Shown: in pieces, positions 5,858 through 12,147 of the stretch
Layout of the letters: the number at the start of each line of letters is the position of its first letter
Numbering within the stretch: position 1 is the stretch's first letter
Made by a program: the position numbers and the translations under genes
Virus record (IMG/VR): IMGVR_UViG_3300010391_000011
Location: 1 to 32,126 of that record
DNA from: a virus
Direction: 5' to 3' (one strand)
Length of the DNA: 32,126 nucleotides
The notes under the pieces: generated by a model
What the model was told of the DNA's origin: nothing
The model's database searches: none
The model's input: only the letters and a program-made list of their open reading frames with translations

Positions 5858-5968
5858 ATGAAAGAAATTAAATGTTTGAAATGTGCTTACTCTTGGCTAC
5901 CGATCAAAAAGGTTCCCAAGAAATGCCCCCAGTGTTCTTCGAGGAATTATCAGACTAAAAAGAAATAA
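5858..5968 (+). CDS. Tiny zinc-ribbon protein
   Basis: 36 residues from ATG 5858. CLKC and CPQC are separated by 14 residues, a rubredoxin-like zinc-ribbon arrangement, and the tail is basic (NYQTKKK). It sits three bases after one gene and two before the next, as in a tight operon. A longer overlapping frame (5883-6092) lacks these features and is rejected. Confidence 0.6.
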   Translation: MKEIKCLKCAYSWLPIKKVPKKCPQCSSRNYQTKKK

Positions 5969-5970
5969 TT

Positions 5971-6375
5971 ATGAACTACAAAAAAGAATTTTCTGTTTTG
6001 TGGGTATCGTGGGTTTTGTTTTGGGTTTGTGTTGTTTATCTGGCCAGCTCCCTTTTGGGGTCTGTTATCGTAGCCCACGCCGGCGAGCTTGAATCCGCCC
6101 CCGTCATCGAAGTAAACGAAATCCCAGAATCTCCTCTCCCCTCATCTCCCGCTATTGAAGTAACCCCCGATTCAGCGAGTGAGTACCCTAGTAGCCCCAG
6201 TGTGCCAGAACCCACCCCAGAAGCCCCCACCGTGAGCCGTAGCTCGTCTGGTGGCAGTGTAGGGTGCAAAGGCCAGTATCTAACTACTCTCCCTCGTTGT
6301 GAGCAGAAGTATAAAGTCGAACTAGCGAAGCAGATCATCTCGCTTCTCCAGCAGTTGATTGCTAAGTATCAGTAG
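5971..6375 (+). CDS. Secreted or membrane-anchored Pro-rich protein
   Basis: 134 residues. A hydrophobic segment (about residues 8-35, LWVSWVLFWVCVVYLASSLL) leads to AHAG, a plausible signal-peptidase site. A long Pro/Ser/Glu linker follows (about 40-92), then a Gly/Ser patch with two Cys and an amphipathic end (AKQIISLLQQLIAKYQ). Amphipathic tails of this LLQQLIA type are frequent in surface proteins of Patescibacteria, which hints at the host. Probably exported during infection: an envelope-modifying or superinfection-related role is possible but unproven. Confidence 0.55.
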   Translation: MNYKKEFSVLWVSWVLFWVCVVYLASSLLGSVIVAHAGELESAPVIEVNEIPESPLPSSPAIEVTPDSASEYPSSPSVPEPTPEAPTVSRSSSGGSVGCKGQYLTTLPRCEQKYKVELAKQIISLLQQLIAKYQ

Positions 6376-6376
6376 T

Positions 6377-6628
6377 ATGAACATCTACCTCGATGAATTT
6401 AAGATTGAACTAGAGAAAGTCTTAGAGGATAATTTTCCTAAAGGAAAATGTGCTGAACGTGGCCCTGCTCTTGTCCTCTTTGCTCATGCGGTCTTACTAG
6501 CAAAGAAACACTTAATCAGCCAAAATCAAAGTAATGAGCAATGTGATTATTGTAGGGAAGGTGCGCATGGTGTTTCTTCCTATCAAAAATGCAAATGTCG
6601 TTGCCATAAAAGTACATTAACTCCCTAG
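6377..6628 (+). CDS. Small Cys/His-rich protein
   Basis: 83 residues from ATG 6377, one base after the previous stop; a TTG upstream overlaps that gene and is less likely. An N-terminal helix (residues 3-45) is followed by a metal-binding tail with CDYC and KCKCRCHK, a Cys/His cluster. Not recognised; zinc binding is inferred. Confidence 0.55.
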   Translation: MNIYLDEFKIELEKVLEDNFPKGKCAERGPALVLFAHAVLLAKKHLISQNQSNEQCDYCREGAHGVSSYQKCKCRCHKSTLTP

Positions 6629-6644
6629 CTAACCGAGAGAAACC

Positions 6645-6878
6645 ATGAACTTCATAGAAAAAACAATAAAAGAGTTCGAGAAAAGCGAGGTGTTTGCTAG
6701 AATTGTTGCCACGGATAACCTAGCGATGATTCACGGCTTTGGCGGATACAAGGGTCAAACCATCCAAGACTTCATCCGCTCTGCTCTCCTAGCCCAAAAA
6801 GAAGAGATACTAAAGTGTTTGCCGGAGAGAAATTCAGTATCGATATTAGTTTTCCTCGCTAACCTAGATAAATTATGA
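6645..6878 (+). CDS. Small helical protein, unknown function
   Basis: 77 residues from ATG 6645. Mostly helical; the middle has FGGYKGQTIQDFIRSALLAQ. The C-terminus (SILVFLANLDKL) is hydrophobic. The next gene begins four bases before its stop. Not recognised. Confidence 0.55.
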   Translation: MNFIEKTIKEFEKSEVFARIVATDNLAMIHGFGGYKGQTIQDFIRSALLAQKEEILKCLPERNSVSILVFLANLDKL

Positions 6879-7375
6879 AAACAAAAACTAAAGACATTCT
6901 CACCCTCATCAAAGAAGCAAAACTAGATTGGGTCAATCCTGATATTAACTCTACCAATTTTCCACCCGAAGAAATAAGGGGTAAGTTAGAGGTATTACAT
7001 TTTGGCACAGCTCTCTCTACTGAAGAAGCAATCAAAGAAATAAAATCCAAGGGTTACGAGCCAGCTAATCTCTATGAGCTAGTCTCGTATGTTAAAGATT
7101 GGAATGAAGAAAATGATGTCATCGCTCTTGGTTCTGTCTTCGTCAACCCGGGCGGCGACCGCTGCTCGCCGTATCTGGATCGGGGCGACGCGGAGCGCAA
7201 CCTGCGCTTGACGTGGCACGACAACGACTGGGACGTTCATTGTCGTTTCCTTGTGGTCCGCAAGTCTGGTATTTCGCCCTCTGACTCTAGCCCTGCGTCC
7301 TTGGATTCTTTGACCTTAGATCGGGCGATCGAAATCTGCAAGGAAAATGGGTTGAAAATAATAAAAGAATTATGA
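6875..7375 (+). CDS. Probable DGR target protein (C-type-lectin-like variable protein)
   Basis: 166 residues. The N-terminal part ends in GYEPANLYELVSYV and VIALGSVFV, the framework seen in variable proteins of diversity-generating retroelements (DGRs) in Patescibacteria and their phages. Residues 93-129 then show a GC-rich run of RCSPYLDRGDAERNL and WHDNDWDVHCRFLVVRK, where 16 or so codons end in C or T and could all derive from AAY by adenine mutagenesis. A further 35-40 residues follow, ending SLTLDRAIEICKENGLKIIK. In a DGR a reverse transcriptase diversifies this domain to change ligand binding. No reverse transcriptase or template repeat is in this window, so those partners would lie elsewhere. 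Confidence 0.6.
   Translation: MKTKTKDILTLIKEAKLDWVNPDINSTNFPPEEIRGKLEVLHFGTALSTEEAIKEIKSKGYEPANLYELVSYVKDWNEENDVIALGSVFVNPGGDRCSPYLDRGDAERNLRLTWHDNDWDVHCRFLVVRKSGISPSDSSPASLDSLTLDRAIEICKENGLKIIKEL
7151..7261 (+). other. Candidate DGR variable region
   Basis: The segment is much more GC-rich than the rest of its gene and its neighbours. Read in frame, it has a stable framework (Leu, Trp, Phe and Val codons) alternating with codons such as CGC, TGC, TAT, GAT, GGC, GAC, CAC, GTT and CAT. Each of these is one or two adenine substitutions from AAC or AAT. That pattern, rather than a match to a known template, is the basis of the call. Confidence 0.5.
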
Positions 7376-7605
7376 CAACACTACGCACTAGAGAGGAGAT
7401 AGCAAGGCAAATTGAGAGTGAGTGGAAAATGGGCGGACTAAGTAGTGGCATTTATTTTGACTTCGCAATGGAAGTACACAAAAGACTCCGCCTCCAAGAC
7501 CTGCAAGTGATTATGGAAATGATTAAGAAAAATACTGCGGAAAATAAATATCGTGACGGCGAAACAGCATTTGATATTGTGCAAGATATAAATAAATTGT
7601 TATGA
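7372..7605 (+). CDS. Small helical protein, unknown function
   Basis: 77 residues, starting four bases before the stop of the DGR-target gene. Helical throughout, with REEIARQIESEWKMGGLSSG and a C-terminal DIVQDINKLL. Followed by a degenerate copy of the C-tract repeat. Not recognised. Confidence 0.6.
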   Translation: MTTLRTREEIARQIESEWKMGGLSSGIYFDFAMEVHKRLRLQDLQVIMEMIKKNTAENKYRDGETAFDIVQDINKLL

Positions 7606-7608
7606 CAA

Positions 7609-7643
7609 CCCCCCTCACAGGGAGAGGTAAATAATTAAAGGAT
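7609..7643 (+). repeat. Degenerate C-tract intergenic repeat, first copy
   Basis: CCCCCC followed by a diverged middle and an A/T-rich AAATAATTAAAG-type end before the next ATG (7644). It fits the array only in its two ends, so it is a weak member. Confidence 0.4.
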
Positions 7644-7763
7644 ATGAATATGAAAATAGAAAAAGAATGTGTAATATGCGGTCAAGAGGTCGAAACTTTT
7701 GGGTTAAAATCAACCGACTCGTCTCTTTGTTGGAGTTGCCGCCGAGATCAAGACAATGATTAA
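7644..7763 (+). CDS. Tiny zinc-ribbon protein
   Basis: 39 residues from ATG 7644, preceded by AAAGGAT, one of the few purine-rich candidate ribosome-binding sites outside the 12.4-kb region. CVIC and CWSC lie about 20 residues apart, giving a four-Cys zinc site. Not assigned to a family. Confidence 0.5.
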   Translation: MNMKIEKECVICGQEVETFGLKSTDSSLCWSCRRDQDND

Positions 7764-7777
7764 GAAATGGATAAATT

Positions 7778-7987
7778 ATGACAACACTTTACTTTAATCA
7801 GGGCGAAAATTTACCACAAAGAAAGGGCAAACAATTTACCACCAAAGAAGAGATGAAAACCAAACTATGTATATTATGCGGTTTGAGAAAATTAGCATTG
7901 TGGTCAGCTAAAAATATGTACAGAGATGTGGTCACGGGAGGTAAAGCCAAATTACCCCCCAGAGTCGATAACATTAAAAAGGAATAA
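7778..7987 (+). CDS. Small protein ending in repeat-encoded tail
   Basis: 69 residues. One CILCG pair lies in the middle. The last ten residues, PPRVDNIKKE, are the translation of a C-tract repeat copy, so the gene terminates inside the repeat unit. Not recognised. Confidence 0.5.
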   Translation: MTTLYFNQGENLPQRKGKQFTTKEEMKTKLCILCGLRKLALWSAKNMYRDVVTGGKAKLPPRVDNIKKE

Positions 7988-7998
7988 ATAAACAATAT
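7955..7998 (+). repeat. C-tract intergenic repeat copy
   Basis: CCCCCC, AGAGTCGATAACATTAAAAA, then GGAATAAATAAACAATAT before ATG 7999. The middle and end match the array consensus with a few substitutions. Confidence 0.7.
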
Positions 7999-8220
7999 AT
8001 GACAATTTACAAACACATAGCATACAATCCGCATATGCAGGGAATCCGAGCGGTAATTCAAGAGGCACAAGATAAAGGAAACTTAGAAGGAAGCCCAGAG
8101 TGGTGTTTTTTGAGAAGTCAGCCAGTGACAGAGTTTGAATGGGTCGCTATATTTGAAAGAGAAATGCCCGAATATGGTTTAGCAACTCTCACATCAGATA
8201 CTTTAACCCCCCCCAGATAA
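7999..8220 (+). CDS. Small protein, unknown function
   Basis: 73 residues. Aromatic and Glu-rich middle (WCFLRSQPVTEFEWVAIFER); the last residues, LTPPR, come from the following repeat. No motif recognised. Confidence 0.5.
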   Translation: MTIYKHIAYNPHMQGIRAVIQEAQDKGNLEGSPEWCFLRSQPVTEFEWVAIFEREMPEYGLATLTSDTLTPPR

Positions 8221-8231
8221 CCATTAAAAAG
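8207..8231 (+). repeat. C-tract intergenic repeat copy (short)
   Basis: CCCCCCCC then AGATAACCATTAAAAAG directly before ATG 8232. Lacks the usual AATAAATAAA tail, so it is a shortened copy. Confidence 0.65.
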
Positions 8232-8528
8232 ATGAAGAACCTAAAAACAATAAGAGAAGAATGGCACCAATACTGCCAAACCTTCAAATTAGGTACCGAA
8301 CATTTGGTTGTTGATTGGTGGCTCTCTAAACTCTCCCAACGAGACCAAGAGCTAAGGGGGAAGATAGAGGGGATGAAGATGCCCAGTAAACCAGACAAAG
8401 AAATACTCAGAACGGTAGATGGGGATAGGGAAGTAAAGGAGGAGTTCAAAGGTATACCAACCTTGTTCTACAACCAAGCCCTCACCGATGTCCTCTCCTT
8501 CCTAGATTTATCAGAGAATAAGGAATAA
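8232..8528 (+). CDS. Small charged protein, unknown function
   Basis: 98 residues. Trp-rich start (EEWHQYCQTFKLG, VVDWWLSKLSQRDQ), a charged central part and a helix near the end (NQALTDVLSFLDL). Cytoplasmic by composition. Lies in the repeat-linked array. Not recognised. Confidence 0.55.
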   Translation: MKNLKTIREEWHQYCQTFKLGTEHLVVDWWLSKLSQRDQELRGKIEGMKMPSKPDKEILRTVDGDREVKEEFKGIPTLFYNQALTDVLSFLDLSENKE

Positions 8529-8532
8529 ATAT

Positions 8533-8754
8533 ATGAAAAAAGTAACACCCCAAGAACTCTTATCATCTGCAGTCAAGGAATTACAGTTTGCCAATATGCA
8601 GGTTGAGTATCTTCTATCAGTACTAAACGAACTAGATACTTTCTGCGGAACCTTAGAAAAAGCAGTGATTAAGAATGCAAAAGAAAGACATCAGATTGAT
8701 AAACTTATCCACGCCAAGATATTATTTGGCTCACCCCCCAACATTAACAAGTAA
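8533..8754 (+). CDS. Small helical protein ending in the repeat
   Basis: 73 residues. One long amphipathic helix (LLSSAVKELQFANMQVEYLL), then a short basic segment. The final SPPNINK is read from the next repeat copy. It starts four bases after the preceding stop. Confidence 0.5.
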   Translation: MKKVTPQELLSSAVKELQFANMQVEYLLSVLNELDTFCGTLEKAVIKNAKERHQIDKLIHAKILFGSPPNINK

Positions 8755-8766
8755 TAAAGAGAATAT
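8734..8766 (+). repeat. C-tract intergenic repeat copy
   Basis: CCCCCC, then AACATTAACAAGTAATAAAG to ATG 8767. Shares ACATTAACAAGTAATAAA with the best copies. Confidence 0.75.
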
Positions 8767-8934
8767 ATGAAAAAAGAAATACTAAAAGCCATCAGAGTAG
8801 CAAAGAGAAGAAGAACGTGTATAGAGACACTAGGAAACGACCCATTGGCAAATAAAATTGCAATCGTAATGTTTGAGGAATTGGAACATACACACAAACT
8901 ATTACCCTATTACTTTGCTGTAAAGTCTATATAA
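8767..8934 (+). CDS. Small basic protein, unknown function
   Basis: 55 residues from ATG 8767. Very basic start (KKEILKAIRVAKRRRTC), then a helix (IAIVMFEELEHTHKLLPY). A DNA- or RNA-binding peptide is possible. Bounded on both sides by repeat copies. Confidence 0.5.
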   Translation: MKKEILKAIRVAKRRRTCIETLGNDPLANKIAIVMFEELEHTHKLLPYYFAVKSI

Positions 8935-8968
8935 CCCACCCACACATTAAAAAGTAATAAATAAAGAT
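8935..8968 (+). repeat. C-tract intergenic repeat copy (diverged)
   Basis: The C-run is broken to CCCACCCAC; CACATTAAAAAGTAATAAAT then follows to ATG 8969. The downstream part is well kept. Confidence 0.65.
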
Positions 8969-9232
8969 ATGAAAGAAGTAACAAAAACAGAGAAAACTTG
9001 GGATAAGGGTGAAAAAATATATGACGCATTTTGCGGAATGTTTAAGGGTTTCAAGGTATTAACACCTAGAACCACAACACTAGCACTTTTTGCCCTCCTA
9101 GAAGAAAGAAAAGAAAACGAACTTCTTTTAAGAGAGATGATGAAAGAGTTTGCAGAGAATTTAGATGACAGTTCTGTGTTTGCTGAAAAAGGAAAACTTT
9201 ATAAGAATGTGGTTTATAGAGAGAAGTTTTAA
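8969..9232 (+). CDS. Small protein, unknown function
   Basis: 87 residues. Helical middle (TTLALFALLEERKENELLLR) and an acidic region (DDSSVFAEKGKL). It lies between two repeat copies. Not recognised. Confidence 0.55.
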   Translation: MKEVTKTEKTWDKGEKIYDAFCGMFKGFKVLTPRTTTLALFALLEERKENELLLREMMKEFAENLDDSSVFAEKGKLYKNVVYREKF

Positions 9233-9263
9233 CCCCCCCACATTTACAAGTAACTAAATAAAG
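9233..9263 (+). repeat. C-tract intergenic repeat copy
   Basis: CCCCCCC, then ACATTTACAAGTAACTAAAT to ATG 9264. Confidence 0.75.
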
Positions 9264-9770
9264 ATGAAAATAGAACGCAAATGGGCTATGCCAAATAAGT
9301 GGACATTCACGATTAAACCGATTGCTGAACTATTGAAAGAGGAAGTTGTTGCCGGTGATTGGGCTGACCCATTCGCAGGTGAAAATAGCCCGGCATTATA
9401 CACAAACGACTTGCGAAAAAATATGCCGACCACTCACCACTTAGATGCGCTTGAGTTTCTAAAATCATTGGCAGATAATTCATTTGATGGGGTCTTGTTT
9501 GACCCTCCATACTCTATAACGCAGGCAAAACAATGCTATGAAGGTATGGGAATGGAATTACTAGAAGTCAAACCAACATCAATGAAATACTGGGGTGATT
9601 GTAAAACTGAAATTGCTAGGATATTAAAAAAGGGCGGTAAGGCAATTTGTTTTGGATGGACTTCAGTGGGAATTGGTATAAATAGAGGATTTGAGATGCA
9701 GAGAATACTACATGTGCCTCACGGCGGAAGCAAGAATGATACGATTGTAACAGTAGAAAGAAAGATATGA
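9264..9770 (+). CDS. Adenine-DNA-methyltransferase-like protein
   Basis: 168 residues. DPFAGE (35-40) fits the SAM-binding motif I, and LFDPPYS with DPPY at 80-83 is the catalytic motif IV of amino-methyltransferases. A helix and KKGGKAICFGWTS follow. It is short for the class and has no obvious target-recognition domain, as is common for orphan phage methyltransferases. Such enzymes add N6-methyladenine and protect phage DNA from restriction. Motif I precedes motif IV. Specificity cannot be read. One of three methyltransferase genes in this array. Confidence 0.7.
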   Translation: MKIERKWAMPNKWTFTIKPIAELLKEEVVAGDWADPFAGENSPALYTNDLRKNMPTTHHLDALEFLKSLADNSFDGVLFDPPYSITQAKQCYEGMGMELLEVKPTSMKYWGDCKTEIARILKKGGKAICFGWTSVGIGINRGFEMQRILHVPHGGSKNDTIVTVERKI

Positions 9771-9811
9771 CCCCCCCAGAGATAAACATTAACAAGTAAT
9801 AAATAAACGAT
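9771..9811 (+). repeat. C-tract intergenic repeat copy
   Basis: CCCCCCC directly after the TGA, then AGAGATAAACATTAACAAGT and AATAAATAAACGAT to ATG 9812. Close to the consensus. Confidence 0.85.
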
Positions 9812-10102
9812 ATGAAAGAAGAACTATTAAGTTGGTGTTTCAGATGTCATAGAAAGTTTGAAGAAATGGGCGAAGTTTTGAAATGGGGTAAGCATTATCC
9901 TGCTTGCCGAGTAAAACATATTGACGGAACAGAGGAAAACCTACCAGAGTCTATGGAAATAATTGAGGCAATTTGCAAAGATTGTATGGTGGAAGTTAAT
10001 CGTAAGAAATATGATGAAAGAAAATGTATCCGTTGTAACGATAATGGTTGCCCAAGTTGCGACGGCACAAAAGGAAGTAAATATAACCCAGAACCTTATT
10101 AA
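9812..10102 (+). CDS. Cys-rich zinc-binding protein
   Basis: 96 residues with about ten Cys/His ligand candidates: CFRC, a lone CRV, CKDC, and CIRC with CPSC at the end (CIRCNDNGCPSCDGTKG). The last group resembles the CxxCxGxG zinc modules of DnaJ-type proteins (CPSCDGTKG). Likely to bind two zinc ions. Substrate unknown. It stands between two methyltransferase genes. Confidence 0.55.
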   Translation: MKEELLSWCFRCHRKFEEMGEVLKWGKHYPACRVKHIDGTEENLPESMEIIEAICKDCMVEVNRKKYDERKCIRCNDNGCPSCDGTKGSKYNPEPY

Positions 10103-10143
10103 CCCCCCCCAGAGATAAACATTAACAAGTAATAAATAAAGAT
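10103..10143 (+). repeat. C-tract intergenic repeat copy
   Basis: CCCCCCCC after TAA, AGAGATAAACATTAACAAGT, AATAAATAAAGAT, then ATG 10144. Nearly identical to the copy at 9771. Confidence 0.85.
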
Positions 10144-10917
10144 ATGAAAGAAGAAGTAATCCAAGGAGACTGTTTAGAAGTAATGAAAGATATACCTGAT
10201 AAGAGTATTGCCCTGACCGTAACTTCTCCCCCATACGACAACCTCCGCACATACAATGGATTTACTTTTGACTTTGAGGGAATCGCAAAAGAATTGTATC
10301 GGGTAACAAAGCAAGGAGGAGTAGTAGTGTGGGTAGTAGCAGACCAGACTAATAATTTCTGTGAAAGTTTTACATCATTCAGACAAGCAATATTTTTCAA
10401 TCAAATTGGATTTAATCTTTTAGACACAATGATTTATCACAAGACGACAGTTCCACCAGCATATCCATCATTGAGAAGGTATGGAAATTGTTTTGAATAT
10501 ATGTTTGTTTTTTCCAAAGGTAGACCCAATACATTTAACGCTATTGAGGAAGATAAAATCCACGATACAAAGGAGTATCATTCTACTTATAGACAAAAAG
10601 ATGGCTCACTTAAACCAAGACATATAATTAAAACAGAAAACACTAAAAAGAAAATAACAAATATGTGGAGTTATGGAAGTGGCGGAAAATCAGAATTTAA
10701 TCACCCAGCAAAGTTCCCAGAAAAACTAGCAGAAGACCACATCCTCTCTTGGAGTAACGAAGGAGATACAATCCTAGACCCAATGGCAGGAAGTGGAACA
10801 ACATTAAAAATGGCTAAAAAGAACAATAGAAATTACATCGGAATAGAAATCTCACAGGAATACATAGACATTATCAACAAGAGACTAACCCCCCCCAGAG
10901 ATAACATTAACAAGTAA
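10144..10917 (+). CDS. DNA methyltransferase (N4-cytosine or N6-adenine), beta-class order
   Basis: 257 residues. The catalytic motif IV, TSPPYDN (27-33), comes first and the SAM-binding motif I, DPMAGSGTT (about 212-220), near the C-terminus: this is the beta-class order. The SPPY form of motif IV is typical of N4-cytosine methyltransferases but also occurs in N6-adenine enzymes. A middle target-recognition region lies between. No restriction endonuclease is adjacent, so it is probably an orphan anti-restriction or regulatory methylase. The final residues PPRDNINK are encoded by the following repeat. Confidence 0.85.
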   Translation: MKEEVIQGDCLEVMKDIPDKSIALTVTSPPYDNLRTYNGFTFDFEGIAKELYRVTKQGGVVVWVVADQTNNFCESFTSFRQAIFFNQIGFNLLDTMIYHKTTVPPAYPSLRRYGNCFEYMFVFSKGRPNTFNAIEEDKIHDTKEYHSTYRQKDGSLKPRHIIKTENTKKKITNMWSYGSGGKSEFNHPAKFPEKLAEDHILSWSNEGDTILDPMAGSGTTLKMAKKNNRNYIGIEISQEYIDIINKRLTPPRDNINK

Positions 10918-10928
10918 TAAATAAATAT
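10889..10928 (+). repeat. C-tract intergenic repeat copy
   Basis: CCCCCCCC, AGAGATAACATTAACAAGTA and ATAAATAAATAT to ATG 10929. It also encodes the C-terminus of the upstream methyltransferase. Confidence 0.85.
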
Positions 10929-11099
10929 ATGAAAACAATTAAACAAAATAAGAAAATAGATTTCTATGTGGAGCTTAAAGGAAATCGGCTTTACTTACTT
11001 TCGCCAGAATATAATAATATCAAGTTGAAAATTGACATAACACCAGTTTGGCATTTTGTGAAAGAAGTATTAAATCACCCTAAAAATGATGAAAGGTAA
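10929..11099 (+). CDS. Small protein, unknown function
   Basis: 56 residues from ATG 10929, overlapping the next gene by 14 bases. Basic start (TIKQNKKIDFYVELKGNR), then a beta-like segment and DITPVWHFVKEVLNHP. Not recognised. Confidence 0.5.
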   Translation: MKTIKQNKKIDFYVELKGNRLYLLSPEYNNIKLKIDITPVWHFVKEVLNHPKNDER

Positions 11100-11682
11100 A
11101 AACTTCTCAATGAATAATACTGGAAAAAGAAAGAAATCGGACTTTTATGAAACCCCATATTCTTTGACTCGCTTATTGCTTGAAAAGGAAAAGTTGGTTG
11201 GCGAAATACTTGAACCAGCAGTCGGAAATGGGGCGATAGGAAAAGTTTTGAATGAAAATCAGTATAGTTATATGGGTTACGATATTGAAAATGACTTCTT
11301 AAAACAGACCCAAAAATATGATACAATTATTACAAATCCCCCCTATTCATTATCTCAAGAGTTCATACTAAAAGCAAAAGAAAATGCCCGAAAAAAGATT
11401 ATATTTTTATTGCCACTATCTTATCTCCACGGCAAAAAACGCTATGACGAGATTTGGACAGATAAAGATTTTCCACTAGCAAGAGTCTATATCTTTACTC
11501 GCTACCCACTTTTAGGAGAAGAATTGCGACAAGACGGAAAACACAATACAGGAATGATGGTTTATGCGTGGTTTGTTTGGGAAAAGAATTATAAAGGTGA
11601 ACCAATAATAAAGTGGTTAGACAATAATGAATATATCATTAACCAACTTTACCCCCCAGAGATAACATTAACAAGTAACTAA
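11086..11682 (+). CDS. N6-adenine DNA methyltransferase-like protein
   Basis: 198 residues. Residues 20-30 (FYETPYSLTRL) precede motif I EPAVGNG (43-49) and the catalytic NPPY (84-87) in TNPPYSLSQ, in gamma/alpha-like order. NPPY is characteristic of N6-adenine methyltransferases. Compact, with a short C-terminal region in place of a target-recognition domain. The tail PPEITLTSN is the same repeat sequence as in the 10144 gene, but read in another frame. Two adjacent Met codons give alternative starts. Confidence 0.8.
   Translation: MMKGKNFSMNNTGKRKKSDFYETPYSLTRLLLEKEKLVGEILEPAVGNGAIGKVLNENQYSYMGYDIENDFLKQTQKYDTIITNPPYSLSQEFILKAKENARKKIIFLLPLSYLHGKKRYDEIWTDKDFPLARVYIFTRYPLLGEELRQDGKHNTGMMVYAWFVWEKNYKGEPIIKWLDNNEYIINQLYPPEITLTSN
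11652..11680 (+). repeat. C-tract intergenic repeat copy, last of the array
   Basis: CCCCCC, AGAGATAACATTAACAAGTA, then ACT. It encodes the end of the methyltransferase, and the 40-bp direct repeat begins at once at 11681. Confidence 0.8.
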
Positions 11683-11720
11683 AGGTCTTGAGACCTTGAC
11701 GGCTTTGATTTATAATAAAG
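11681..11720 (+). repeat. 40-bp direct repeat, copy 1
   Basis: Identical to 12349-12388 over 40 bp, with weaker similarity continuing about 20 bp further. It contains AAGGTCTTGAGACCTT, a palindrome. In frame it encodes KGLETLTALIYNKVR and a stop, that is, the end of the P63C-type gene at 12148-12396 without the rest. Thus it is a 3' gene remnant left next to the methyltransferase. Confidence 0.85.
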
Positions 11721-11734
11721 TAAGATAGTGGTTC

Positions 11735-12130
11735 TTTAAGCAGAGAGATTAAGTCCCGCCTCATTATGTGCGTAGCAGAGAGCGGTGGTAACATCGGCCT
11801 TAGCCGTGGGATAATACTGGGGAGGCAGTCTAGGCGCAGTACCCAGCTAAAGATCACGGGCGAAGATTGAGTTCGAGTTTGGCCAACGACTACGCTCTCG
11901 CTACTTAGAGAATCACTGATAGTTCTTTGTTACATGAGGTTGGTCGAAATAAGCACTGGTTGGATTCTGCCGAATAATCAATAAGGCGGGCCAGGATCAT
12001 TTGTTTGGTTCTTAGCATAAAAAATCCCGCGAGTGCTTGTCTAGGCCAATCTCTAAAAGAATGAGGGTTGAGTGGGGCGACGGCGTGGCTGTTTCTAGCT
12101 AGAACAGTGTCTGTCTCCAATCACTCTAGG
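11735..12130 (+). ncRNA. Large structured RNA candidate, about 400 nt
   Basis: No convincing gene lies in 11736-12147. Helices seen: GCCTC (11758-11762) with GAGGC (11822-11826), continued by ATTAT (11763-11767) with ATAAT (11811-11815) across a 6-nt bulge; hairpin CGGC-CTTA-GCCG (11795-11806); AAGCACT (11951-11957) with AGTGCTT (12032-12038), enclosing GCGGG (11986-11990) with CCCGC (12026-12030); and a hairpin at 12089-12107 with an AGCT loop. The multi-domain layout recalls large ornate phage RNAs, but no known class was recognised. No promoter or terminator was clearly seen, so ends are approximate. Confidence 0.5.
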
Positions 12131-12147
12131 GAACGGAAGCCGTAGGC

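Noticed and set aside
5883-6092. Frame overlapping the zinc-ribbon and secreted-protein genes
   Set aside because: The two small genes in the other frames have clear motifs (zinc Cys pairs, signal segment).
7609-11680. CRISPR array or integron attC sites
   Set aside because: Spacing of the C-tract repeats follows gene lengths (about 25 to 800 bp) and the repeats are not palindromic; no Cas or integrase gene is present.
11735-12147. Group I intron
   Set aside because: GACTAC and GATAGTTC at about 11888-11923 faintly recall the P7 region, but the flanks are not two halves of one gene: the upstream side ends with a stop codon.
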